Program-made: the position numbers and the translations under genes
Assembly: GCA_947345935.1 (NCBI GenBank)
Contig: CAMZZN010000018.1
Location: forward strand, 1 to 44,221
Source of the DNA: an uncultured Ruminococcus sp.
Lineage (GTDB): Bacteria > Bacillota > Clostridia > Oscillospirales > Ruminococcaceae
Direction of reading: 5' to 3'
DNA: 44,221 nucleotides
Notes under the pieces: model-generated
The model's database searches: none
What the model was told of the DNA's origin: nothing
What the model saw: only the letters and a program-made list of their open reading frames with translations
Part shown: in pieces, positions 34,201-41,782 of the stretch
Position numbering within the stretch: position 1 is the first letter of the stretch
How the letters are laid out: every line of letters starts with the position of its first letter

Positions 34201-35774
34201 ACGGCGAAGTAATGATGACGCTTACATTCAAAGTTCCTGATGATGCAAAGCCTGGCAGATATCCTGTAGAGCTTATCGACAATTATGTATCAACATCTGA
34301 CGGTCTTGATATGACAAAGAATATCATTATTGATAACGGCGCTATCATTATCGAAGATACAACAACAACAACAACAACAACTACTACTACTACTACGACA
34401 ACGACATCTACCACAACTACAACATCCACAACAACTACAAGCACAAGCACAAGCACAACTACAACGACAAGCACAACTACAACAACTGGTACAGGTACAA
34501 CAACAACTACCACCACAACAACTACCACCACAACAACTACCACCACCACAACAACAACCACCACCACCACAACAACAACTACAATTAATAAGGATCAGAT
34601 CATCTGGAAGGTTGACGACGTTTATGCTCACGCAGGAGATAAAGTTAAGGTTCAGGTGAAGGTACAGGATCCTAATGCTAAGAAGCTTCTCGTTTCTGGC
34701 GCTGAAATGACGATCGAGCTCAGCAATGGATTTACATTTGTTGACGCAAGCGGATCTGAACTCTACGCTCCAGGTACACTTAGATGGAATGCCGATACAA
34801 ATGAATTCGCATTTGGTAATGCAAACGGTACCGCAGTTGCTTCTGAGGACGGCGGAATCGTGCTTGAATTTACAGTAAAGGTTCCTGACGATGCAGCAGT
34901 AGGCAAGTACCCTGTTGATCTTACTATTACGTATGTTTCAGGTGAAAAGGGCGAAAAGTATACAAACAACAACGTAGTTGCTGTTGACGGCTCTATCACG
35001 ATTCTCGCTCCTGATGATCCGCTTCCGAGTTGGCCTGATCCGGAGATATATGCTGAGATCGAGACTCAGGTAGGATTCTACTTCAGCCACGATAACGGCG
35101 AACGTGACGGCAAACAGATTGGCGGCTTCAACAAGAAGCAGGTTACATCACTTAAGCTTTATCAGAGATTTGTTGATGAAGACGGCAGCATACTCCTTGA
35201 AAGGGAAGTAAGCAGTTCGCTTGACAACATAAACTACAACGGACTTACACCTCAGAAGGTATACAGCGAAGATCGTCTGAACTTCACATATGATAAGGAC
35301 GTACAGGTATATTACATGGATAAGGACAGCAATGGCAACGACGTAAATCGTGCTCTTGTTGACAAAGACGGTAATCCGCTCTACATCACGGCCTATATTG
35401 GATTAAAGGGTGATATTACTCTTGATAATATCGTAAATGGTTCTGATGCAACATACGCACTTCAGTACTATACTGTTCTTAACTCCGGTACAGGTGCTCT
35501 TGATCCTCGTTCAGTAATCGCTACAGCTAACCCGCTGGTTACAAGCGGCGATGACAACCTTGATCACCTTGCAGTATTCCTTGCTGACGTTACAGAAAAT
35601 GAGTACGGTGAAGATAACTGGATGCTCAGAAAGCAGGACAGACTCTTCAACGGAACAGATGCAACATTGATTCTCCAGTACTACACACTTCTGAATTCAG
35701 GTGGACTTAAGGATCCTCAGGAATGTTGGAATACGGTAGTTCCTAATAGATTCGGTGACATTGCAGCTAACTGA
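31203..35774 (+). CDS. scaB: ScaB-like multi-cohesin scaffoldin with X-dockerin
   Basis: A 1523-residue structural scaffoldin. A signal peptide (about 1-28) is followed by a divergent cohesin-like module (about 32-250) and a cohesin at 287-425. Four related cohesins follow at about 467-596, 605-740, 745-880 and 916-1052, and a last divergent one at about 1131-1268. The C-terminal X module (about 1280-1395) and dockerin (about 1400-1510; GDITLDNIVNGSDAT and FNGTDATLILQYY) resemble the X-dockerin pairs of R. flavefaciens ScaB and CttA, which bind the ScaE cohesin. Thr-rich linkers separate most modules (256-282, 430-463, 882-911 and 1053-1127). Modules 4-6 share SASGTPYGNKLV. It should present enzymes and adaptors at the cell surface. 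Number and type of cohesins were judged by eye. Confidence 0.88.
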   Translation: MRKFISAVTSAVVAASMASVLVPASVAAEDSVKGLSLEAFAEADSKYSNMGSDITVSAEDIAAGDVTIPCALYIDETTKSNAICASWIVNGGADAEKITGKMYSPEKDYWASPKEYTLADGSTVSTKKYVAFAGAYDDFTESYKNAGLCGNIASKKGQRGVTDNYYFNIGETHVRDYTYTGAKSTDHPLVVFDVTLPKGIAAGEYTLEFTSFNTTGNPDKVNPATLIETTERFTEENGKLKLQNMTITVEGSVDPGKTTTTTTTTTTTTTTKKPDGSTTTTTKPPVGDADIIFDFGNHTAKPGDLVKVKVLLTANGNKIAGIDANLKQDSPIQLTNIAESSPAFGDASILTNLEYSSFNFSTLDENNEPVLVEDGLTVLLLGYKVPADCPDGVYEIGFGDKCMVFMDNSAATYKTAKVNGFITVGDAPNTTTTTTTTTSKTTTTTTTTKSNPGTTTTTTTTTIPPVDGEAQWVIPEVKAEPGAKVTMDVVVKNSDIEVAGAQFNINAAAPTVYVGAAQGNAYDTVFRQNANEYAFCEGIGKGIKAENDSVILTLTYTAPTEPGKYPVEWSNVYVSDTNGKEITDKITCIPGAIIVEKEDPDPFDGKIKWVLDKKTAAPGETVTINAVVSNPDSADLPVAGAQFNVNVKDPIVYGSASGTPYGNKLVKNETLKEFAFAEANGAGNPSIDGDVIISIKYEVPVNCPEGVYPVTWANTYISDTYGRPITDNVTLEDGSITVKKNIAEGEVSWVIPEVEAEPGSDVEMVVKVSGSSDPALEVAGAQYDIKAATPIEYTSASGTPYGNKLVQNTDAAEYAWAEPNGAGKAAADDDVLFTLTYHVPDTTEDGEYPVTWENAYISDTNGNDITSKVKLVDGKIIIKKVTTTTTTTTGTTTTTTTTTSTTTTSTTTTTTATLPAGAIVWDINEVTAKPGDEVTLTLSVKDPNKVNLPVAGAQYNITVAAPIEYTSAAGTPYGNKLVQNTEKAEFAWANATGASTVAADGEVMMTLTFKVPDDAKPGRYPVELIDNYVSTSDGLDMTKNIIIDNGAIIIEDTTTTTTTTTTTTTTTTSTTTTTSTTTTSTSTSTTTTTSTTTTTGTGTTTTTTTTTTTTTTTTTTTTTTTTTTTTTINKDQIIWKVDDVYAHAGDKVKVQVKVQDPNAKKLLVSGAEMTIELSNGFTFVDASGSELYAPGTLRWNADTNEFAFGNANGTAVASEDGGIVLEFTVKVPDDAAVGKYPVDLTITYVSGEKGEKYTNNNVVAVDGSITILAPDDPLPSWPDPEIYAEIETQVGFYFSHDNGERDGKQIGGFNKKQVTSLKLYQRFVDEDGSILLEREVSSSLDNINYNGLTPQKVYSEDRLNFTYDKDVQVYYMDKDSNGNDVNRALVDKDGNPLYITAYIGLKGDITLDNIVNGSDATYALQYYTVLNSGTGALDPRSVIATANPLVTSGDDNLDHLAVFLADVTENEYGEDNWMLRKQDRLFNGTDATLILQYYTLLNSGGLKDPQECWNTVVPNRFGDIAAN

Positions 35775-35787
35775 TTCTCAAAAAAGA

Positions 35788-35814
35788 AAGCAGACCTTCG
35801 GGTCTGCTTTTTTT
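35788..35814 (+). terminator. Terminator after scaB
   Basis: AAAGCAGACC-TTCG-GGTCTGCTTT with T-run: a strong stem closed by a UUCG tetraloop. It separates scaC-scaB from cttA-scaE. Confidence 0.92.
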
Positions 35815-35829
35815 GACATAAATTCCCCC

Positions 35830-35858
35830 TTGACATTCAAATAATGCAGTGCTATAAT
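35830..35858 (+). promoter_or_regulatory. Upstream consensus promoter, P1 of cttA
   Basis: Perfect TTGACA (35830-35835), 17-bp spacer and TATAAT (35853-35858), about 270 bp before the start codon. Between it and P2 lie palindromes ATAATTGCAATTAT (35902-35915) and CGATTAATCG (35941-35950), and no gene. Confidence 0.75.
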
Positions 35859-35983
35859 GAAATAGTCGAAAGGAAATATAAAATTTATTGAAATGTTGCT
35901 TATAATTGCAATTATTGTGAAATAAGCACAAAAAATCAAACGATTAATCGTGAATTATTTTTTGAAAAAAAGCTCATATCTTA

Positions 35984-36012
35984 TTGACTTATTGATAAGA
36001 ATGTGCTAAAAT
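35984..36012 (+). promoter_or_regulatory. Downstream promoter, P2 of cttA
   Basis: TTGACT (35984-35989), 17-bp spacer and TAAAAT (36007-36012). The leader to 36131 is about 112 nt. Confidence 0.6.
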
Positions 36013-36130
36013 AATATTATGAATTTTAGGCCGAGTTATAGGCAAAAGTCTGGACGGACTAAAATTAAGTCAGAATAAAGTATCGGACAGGTGCTTGAAT
36101 CTGAAAAAAATTATAGAGAGGTATAAAACG

Positions 36131-38239
36131 ATGAAGAAATCTTTTTTCAAAAGAGCAGTCGCAACAGCAGCAGCAGTTCCGCTTGCTCTGACACAGTGTC
36201 TGACCTCATCTTTTGCAGAGACATCGACTGATACAGCTTCACAGGCAGGTATCAGCAAAGCTGAGGAGGGCAAAACGTACACACTTGAACAGCTTCTTAG
36301 AATTGAGCCGAATGAGAAATATTCTGATTGGAATGTTGATCTTGATAATGCTTTGATGGCTGTTTCTCTTGCTGGCAACACATCCGGTACAATTGACATA
36401 AGCAGACTTGTTTCGCTGGTTGCAGGCAGTGCAAGAAGCTACAAGGAACTTGCAGAAAATGTACTTGGTCAGGTAAAAAATGCACAGTACACAATTGATG
36501 CAAAACGCAACATTATTATTACAGCAGATGTTGACAATATCTCTGAGGCACTTTCAAGAGATTTTGATAAGTCCCTTGGCAGCGCAGTTAAGAAGCTTGC
36601 TGAAAGTGTAGGCGTTGATGGAATTCTTGATATTGACTACACAACAGTTGATGTATCTGGTAAGATTGAAATCGTGATTGGCACATCCAATCTCGGCGCA
36701 AGCACAACGATTCCTGTTTCGTTCACATTTACACCTAATGGCGGTTCGGCTCTTGATGTAAATGGTTCTATTCAGTATGCTAAAGATGTTATCGAGCAGT
36801 ACAGACAGATTTCTTATGATAAGATCGACGAGTATGCGGCTTATATAGATGCAGAAGCTGCAAAGGCTGAGATTGATAAGTCATTTGATCTTTATCTTGG
36901 TAATATTGATAAAGCAGCAGATTATTATAACAGAATTGCCACAAAGACACTTCCGGCTGATAAGGCTTATGCAAATGTAACGGAGTTTATTGCTGATCTG
37001 AATGCAAACCTTAAGAAGAACAATATTAACAGAAAAATTCCTGAATCAGGTGCTGCAATTGCTGCAAATGCTACAGTATCTGCTGCATATGACGTAGTTA
37101 TGGATGTTCTCAATAATGCCGCTGGTTCTGTCGCTTCATTTGATATTCAGATCTCAGAGATAGGCGCATTTGCCGATGGTTTAAGAAATGTAAATGTTTC
37201 TGCAAATAACGGTACATATACACTTACAGGTGAATTTGACGATGCTGAGGCAGATGAAGTAGCAGCATATTACAACAGCACTCCCACTGAAGGTGACTAT
37301 GTGAATTCTTACAAGATCTTCACAGGCGTTGCTGCAATTGGTGGTGACAATTCTGTAGATGTTCAGGTTGAGAGAGTTGTAGTAACAAAGCCTAAGACAA
37401 CAACAACGACTACTACCACAACTACTACGACAACTACAACAACTACAACCACAACGACTACTACCACAACTACTACGACAACTACAACAACTACAACCAC
37501 AACGACTACTACCACAACAACTACTACAGGTGCAGTTAAGGTTACCGGAAAACCATATGCAGAGGTAGAATCGGATTATGGTTTCTACTACAGCTATGAA
37601 GAATCCTTTAACACAAAGCAGATTGGTGAAGCTACGCTTTACACACCTTATGACAATATTGCTGTTGATGAAAACAATGATCCCGTTCTTGATGAAGACG
37701 GTAATCAGATTGTTCTGAGCAGCGGTGTTGATCAGGAAGATATTACAGGAAATGTAGATTTTGGTGCGAATACACCGGAAAATACATTTGATGTAGATAA
37801 TACGACGTTCCGTTATGATATTACCTTATCATATAACGGCGAAGAGCTTACAGATGCAAACGGTGAGCCTATTACAGCCGAAGTTTACATTGGCAAGAGA
37901 GGCGACGTTACACTTGATAATGTTATCAATGGTTCAGATGCGACATATATGTTAGCAGCATACACTCTTATTAACTCGTCATCCTCCGGACAAATTGATC
38001 CTAATACAATATTGTTCACAAGAGAGGATGTAACCAGTGATCCAGCCAGTGTTCTTGACCAGTTTGCGGCATTCCTCGGAGATATTGACTGCAACATTAC
38101 AGACAACTGGAAGGCAACAAAGGATCAGAGATCTATTATGGCTACAGATGCTACTTACCTGCTGAATGCATATACTATACTTAACAGCAACTACAGCGGT
38201 ACCGAAAAAGAGCTTTGGTTCAGTATAACTGGTAAGTAA
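36131..38239 (+). CDS. CttA-position protein: unknown N-terminal region, Thr linker, X-dockerin
   Basis: A 702-residue secreted protein. A signal peptide (about 1-29) is followed by a 390-residue region (about 30-422) rich in helix-forming and acidic residues, with a single Trp. I recognise no domain in it. A 44-residue Thr tract follows (423-466). The C-terminus is an X module (about 470-585) with a dockerin (about 590-700; RGDVTLDNVINGSDAT and IMATDATYLLNAYT) closely resembling that of the scaB product, so both should bind the ScaE cohesin. In R. flavefaciens this position is held by CttA, which has two cellulose-binding modules; the N-terminal region here does not look like them, so I withhold the name. 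GAGAGGT before 36131 supports the start. Confidence 0.75.
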   Translation: MKKSFFKRAVATAAAVPLALTQCLTSSFAETSTDTASQAGISKAEEGKTYTLEQLLRIEPNEKYSDWNVDLDNALMAVSLAGNTSGTIDISRLVSLVAGSARSYKELAENVLGQVKNAQYTIDAKRNIIITADVDNISEALSRDFDKSLGSAVKKLAESVGVDGILDIDYTTVDVSGKIEIVIGTSNLGASTTIPVSFTFTPNGGSALDVNGSIQYAKDVIEQYRQISYDKIDEYAAYIDAEAAKAEIDKSFDLYLGNIDKAADYYNRIATKTLPADKAYANVTEFIADLNANLKKNNINRKIPESGAAIAANATVSAAYDVVMDVLNNAAGSVASFDIQISEIGAFADGLRNVNVSANNGTYTLTGEFDDAEADEVAAYYNSTPTEGDYVNSYKIFTGVAAIGGDNSVDVQVERVVVTKPKTTTTTTTTTTTTTTTTTTTTTTTTTTTTTTTTTTTTTTTTTTTTGAVKVTGKPYAEVESDYGFYYSYEESFNTKQIGEATLYTPYDNIAVDENNDPVLDEDGNQIVLSSGVDQEDITGNVDFGANTPENTFDVDNTTFRYDITLSYNGEELTDANGEPITAEVYIGKRGDVTLDNVINGSDATYMLAAYTLINSSSSGQIDPNTILFTREDVTSDPASVLDQFAAFLGDIDCNITDNWKATKDQRSIMATDATYLLNAYTILNSNYSGTEKELWFSITGK
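37406..37516 (+). repeat. 48-bp tandem repeat in the Thr-linker DNA
   Basis: The 16-codon unit at 37406-37453 is repeated exactly at 37454-37501, with a 15-bp partial third copy to 37516. All codons encode Thr, with the same order of ACG, ACT, ACC and ACA. Confidence 0.9.
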
Positions 38240-38252
38240 AAATACGTTTATC

Positions 38253-38281
38253 TTATCTGCCACTGATACGGCGGCAGATAA
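38253..38281 (+). promoter_or_regulatory. Intercistronic hairpin between the CttA-position gene and scaE
   Basis: TTATCTGCC and GGCAGATAA form a perfect 9-bp stem with an 11-base loop. No T-run follows, so it is more likely a processing or mRNA-stability element than a full terminator. Confidence 0.5.
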
Positions 38282-38317
38282 CATATATATTCAAATAACT
38301 GAAAGGAAATGAAAACA

Positions 38318-39352
38318 ATGAAGAAGAATACACTGAAGAGAGTATTTTCAGCTATTGCTGTTTCTGCTGTAGCTGTTTCTACAACATCTGTCTTTGCTTC
38401 TGCTGAAGCAGGAGAGAATTACTGCAATAAGCAGGATAATAAGGAAGCTCCTTATCAGGATTATTACTCATCAAATCCATACACAACAATTGATGCTGCA
38501 GATGCAGCAAATGCTACTGTTAAGCCTCAGATTACTATTGATAAGATCGAGCTCACTCTTGACGAAGCTAAGGCTAATCCTACACAGACAGTTAACTTTA
38601 CACTTGGTGCAGGATGCGACGATAAGATTTGTACAATTGGTATGCACCCAATTTGGGATACTCGTCTTACACCTGCTAAGAGTGGAAGATCTTATGTTAA
38701 GAGAGGAGAGGCTTTTGACAACTTCCAGTTCTCAGAAAATTCAGATTACTTAGATGAAGGTTTTCTTACAATAAGCGGTATGACTTCTCTTCCTGAGCCT
38801 GATATGATCGGTTATAATACAGCTGGCGTTATGTTCTCAATGCAGTTTACAATTCCTGATACTGTAAAGGCTGGTGACCTGTATCCTATCGGTATCAGAT
38901 ATCAGAATCCTGGTAACACATCAGATCAGTTTACATCCTATAAGTATAATAGCGAAGAAAGCAAACTGATGGAAGCTTATACATTCACACAGGGTATTAC
39001 AAACGGATACATCAAGATTGCAGGCGGCACAACAACAACTACTACTACAACAACTACTACTACAACAACTACAACTACTACGACCACAACTACAACAACA
39101 TCATCTACAACAACAACTACATCTTCAACTACAACAACTACAACAGGCACACCTACAACAACTACAACGACTACAACAGGTAAGCCTGTTTCTAAGACAA
39201 CAACTAAGGCTAAGACAACAGCTAAGCCTAAGACAACAACAACTAAGAAGACAGATCCTCCGAAGACAGGTGTTGCAGGCGTAGGTATTGCTACAGCAGG
39301 TCTTGCAGTTGCAATTGGCACAGCATTTGTTCTCAGAAAGAAGGAAGACTAA
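38318..39352 (+). CDS. scaE: ScaE-like cell-wall-anchored cohesin protein
   Basis: A 344-residue surface anchor. A signal peptide (about 1-30) is followed by one divergent cohesin (about 65-235) with a VMFSMQFTIPDTVKAGDLYPIGIRY-like strand pair, a Thr/Ser linker (about 238-290), and a sorting signal PPKTG (about 314-318) with a hydrophobic helix and an RKKED tail. In R. flavefaciens, ScaE is attached by sortase and its cohesin binds the X-dockerins of ScaB and CttA, matching the two genes upstream. The start at 38318 gives a good distance (about 10 bases) to AAAGGA; the ATG nine bases earlier is too close. Confidence 0.85.
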   Translation: MKKNTLKRVFSAIAVSAVAVSTTSVFASAEAGENYCNKQDNKEAPYQDYYSSNPYTTIDAADAANATVKPQITIDKIELTLDEAKANPTQTVNFTLGAGCDDKICTIGMHPIWDTRLTPAKSGRSYVKRGEAFDNFQFSENSDYLDEGFLTISGMTSLPEPDMIGYNTAGVMFSMQFTIPDTVKAGDLYPIGIRYQNPGNTSDQFTSYKYNSEESKLMEAYTFTQGITNGYIKIAGGTTTTTTTTTTTTTTTTTTTTTTTTSSTTTTTSSTTTTTTGTPTTTTTTTTGKPVSKTTTKAKTTAKPKTTTTKKTDPPKTGVAGVGIATAGLAVAIGTAFVLRKKED

Positions 39353-39378
39353 TTAATTAGTCCAAAATCTACTGAATA

Positions 39379-39411
39379 AAAAATATCCTCTCCGTAAGGA
39401 GAGGATATTTT
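39379..39411. terminator. Bidirectional terminator between scaE and the TtcA-like gene
   Basis: AAAATATCCTCTCC-GTAA-GGAGAGGATATTTT is perfectly symmetrical and overlaps the last bases of the convergent gene. Confidence 0.9.
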
Positions 39412-40132
39412 ATTTTGCAGGACCCCAGCCGTCAAGTCCGAAACGCTGCATTGCGCCAAATATCCGATCTTTAATACCTTCATATGTCTTATCAGCCTCA
39501 GCCAGGAACTCCTTTGTTCGCTGTCTGTTTGTATGACCATTTGCCGGGCAGCTGGAAACAATGATTGGCAGTTCATTTTTTATTGCAGCCCTTTTTACGT
39601 CTTTTTCCGGGGCATAGACCAGTGGACGTATCATATGTATATTTTTGCGCTCCAGATACGAAATTGGTGAGAAACATCCGATTCTTCCTTCAGTAAAAAG
39701 ATTCATAATAAAAGTTTCCACAGCATCGTCGTAATTATGACCCAGTGCGATTTTGTTGCATCCTAAAGATACAGTTGCGTCGTGCAAAGCCCCCCGGCGC
39801 ATTCTGGCGCAAAGACTGCATGGATTGGTCTCTTTCCGAACATCAAAAACGATCTCGGCAATATGCGTTTTTATGACGTGATATTCAATTTCCTTGTCAC
39901 GGCAGAAGTCAGCAATCGGAGAATAATCAGTTTCAATACCACTGAATCCGGGGTCAAGTGTGACGCCGGTAATCGTGTAATTTATGTTTATAAATCGTTT
40001 GAGAAGGTGAAGCCCATAGAGCATAATGACGCTGTCTTTACCGCCGGAAACGCCGACGCATATTCTGTCGCCGTCCTGAATGAGCCTGTATTCCTGAATA
40101 GCCTTCCTCATATATCCGAGAATTTTCTGCAT
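39410..40132 (-). CDS. TtcA-family tRNA 2-thiolation protein
   Basis: A 240-residue ATP-pyrophosphatase of the TtcA/TilS group. The PP-loop SGGKDS (29-34), the CSLC pair (Cys105 and Cys108), the GHNYDDAVET motif and a third cysteine in SSCPANGHTNRQ near residue 194 match TtcA, which binds an Fe-S cluster and thiolates C32 of tRNA. In Firmicutes the family has several paralogues, so the exact tRNA position is not sure. AAGGAGG upstream supports the start. Confidence 0.85.
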   Translation of the reverse strand: MQKILGYMRKAIQEYRLIQDGDRICVGVSGGKDSVIMLYGLHLLKRFININYTITGVTLDPGFSGIETDYSPIADFCRDKEIEYHVIKTHIAEIVFDVRKETNPCSLCARMRRGALHDATVSLGCNKIALGHNYDDAVETFIMNLFTEGRIGCFSPISYLERKNIHMIRPLVYAPEKDVKRAAIKNELPIIVSSCPANGHTNRQRTKEFLAEADKTYEGIKDRIFGAMQRFGLDGWGPAK

Positions 40133-40163
40133 GAAATTCCTCCTTGAAAAATATTATGAAAAT

Positions 40164-40192
40164 AGTATAACATATTTTTAAGAAATTTGCAA
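40164..40192 (-). promoter_or_regulatory. Promoter of the TtcA-like gene
   Basis: On the minus strand TTGCAA (40192-40187), 17-bp spacer and TATACT (40169-40164). It is back to back with the galE promoter; the two -35 boxes are seven bases apart. Confidence 0.65.
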
Positions 40193-40199
40193 ATATATC

Positions 40200-40228
40200 T
40201 TGAAAAAATCAAAGAAATATATTATAAT
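40200..40228 (+). promoter_or_regulatory. Promoter of the galE operon
   Basis: TTGAAA (40200-40205), 17-bp spacer and TATAAT (40223-40228), 30 bp before the start. Confidence 0.75.
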
Positions 40229-40258
40229 TAAAGTATATAAAACTTGGAGGTTTATAAT

Positions 40259-41272
40259 ATGTCACAGATTCTTGTAACAGGCGGAACCGGGTTTATTGGC
40301 AGCCACACATGTGTTGAACTATTGAAAAACGATTATGATATCATTGTTGTCGATAATCTTTGTAATTCTAAAAGGGCGGCAGTCGACAGAATAGAAAAAA
40401 TAAGCGGAAAAAAGATAAAGTTTTATCAGTCTGATATCTGCGATTACGATTCGCTGAACGCTGTTTTCAAGGAAAATGATATTAGCGCCGTTATTCATTT
40501 TGCAGGACTAAAGGCTGTGGGGGAATCTGTCAGGAAGCCCCTTGAATATTACACAAACAATATTTATGGCACTTTGGTTCTTCTTCAGGCTATGCGTGAT
40601 AATAACTGCAAGAGAATTGTTTTCTCGTCGTCGGCAACGGTTTACGGAATGAACAATAAAGCTCCGTATACCGAGGACATGCCTACTTCTGCGACAAATC
40701 CCTACGGCTATACAAAGGTTATGATAGAGCAGATTCTCAGAGACTGCTGTGTTGCCGACAGCGATATGAGCGTTGTTGCCCTTAGATATTTTAACCCCAT
40801 AGGAGCGCATAAGAGCGGTCTTATAGGCGAAGATCCCAACGGCATTCCGAATAACCTTATACCTTATATTGCGCAGGTAGCAGCCGGCAGACTGGAACAG
40901 CTCAGCGTTTTCGGCGATGATTACGATACGCCCGATGGAACAGGCGTCAGGGATTATATCCATGTTGTCGATCTTGCTGCCGGTCATGTATGCGCTATTG
41001 ACTATGCCATGAATCATAGTGGATTTGAGGCAGTGAACCTTGGAACGGGTAACGGCTCAAGTGTTCTGGAGGTTGTTGCCGCTTATGAAAAAGCGTGCGG
41101 AAAGTCGATAAATAAGCGCATTGCTCCCAGACGTTCGGGTGATATTGCTACTTGTTTCGCCGACGCTTCAAAGGCTAAGGCACTTTTTGGATGGGAAGCA
41201 AAATCTGATATTACGGAAATGTGTGCCGACAGCTGGAATTTCACGAAGATGAATCCCAACGGCATAGAATAA
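40259..41272 (+). CDS. galE: UDP-glucose 4-epimerase
   Basis: A 337-residue short-chain dehydrogenase-type epimerase interconverting UDP-glucose and UDP-galactose. The NAD-binding GGTGFIGS loop (8-15), the SSSATVYG strand and the catalytic YGYTK motif are present, as is the VRDYIHVVDLA segment near the sugar site. I start at 40259, where GGAGG lies seven bases upstream; a TTG five codons earlier overlaps that site. It heads a probable operon with the next four genes and could supply galactose for surface glycans. Confidence 0.93.
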   Translation: MSQILVTGGTGFIGSHTCVELLKNDYDIIVVDNLCNSKRAAVDRIEKISGKKIKFYQSDICDYDSLNAVFKENDISAVIHFAGLKAVGESVRKPLEYYTNNIYGTLVLLQAMRDNNCKRIVFSSSATVYGMNNKAPYTEDMPTSATNPYGYTKVMIEQILRDCCVADSDMSVVALRYFNPIGAHKSGLIGEDPNGIPNNLIPYIAQVAAGRLEQLSVFGDDYDTPDGTGVRDYIHVVDLAAGHVCAIDYAMNHSGFEAVNLGTGNGSSVLEVVAAYEKACGKSINKRIAPRRSGDIATCFADASKAKALFGWEAKSDITEMCADSWNFTKMNPNGIE

Positions 41273-41309
41273 AATTGTTTTAACTTATGTTGCAGAAAGG
41301 AGTGTTAAA

Positions 41310-41780
41310 ATGTCACCGCAGCTAAAAAATTTATTAATCCTTCTTGCCGGGATGGTAGTAATACTCCTCATTATTATTTTGCTTTTCAGCGGAAAAAGCC
41401 CTTTCAGAAGATTTTTGTCTGTTTTTCTTGAAGATCAGGTTGACAGGGGAAGTGATGGTGTGCGCAGGTCAGACAGCGTGAGAAACACTGAACCGTCTCG
41501 GAACGACGCTCAGAAGAAAGTTTCCGGACCGGTGGTTGAAATGGCAACCCTTATAAGGAAGTGCGACGACAGGCTCAGGATTATTGAGAGTACCGGCAAA
41601 GTTGAAATCAAGGACGCTTATTACGAGCTTATATTTGTCACCAGAAAGGGCAGAAACGTTACTATTGAATGCTCTCCGGAGGCATACGAGAAAGTTCCCT
41701 TTAATCAGAAGGGTTCTCTGACGTACAAGAAAAATACTCTTGTAAAATTCAAATATTATGAGGATACGGTTTATAATTAA
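41310..41780 (+). CDS. Single-pass membrane protein, possibly DUF2500-like
   Basis: A 156-residue protein with one N-terminal membrane segment (about 8-27), a charged flexible linker rich in Arg, Ser and Asp, and a C-terminal beta-rich domain (about 80-155). The end of that domain (GRNVTIECSPEAYEKVPFNQKGSLTYK) resembles the DUF2500 pattern only loosely. AAAGGAG supports the start. It lies 37 bp after galE and two bases before ung. Function is unknown. Confidence 0.65.
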   Translation: MSPQLKNLLILLAGMVVILLIIILLFSGKSPFRRFLSVFLEDQVDRGSDGVRRSDSVRNTEPSRNDAQKKVSGPVVEMATLIRKCDDRLRIIESTGKVEIKDAYYELIFVTRKGRNVTIECSPEAYEKVPFNQKGSLTYKKNTLVKFKYYEDTVYN

Positions 41781-41782
41781 TT

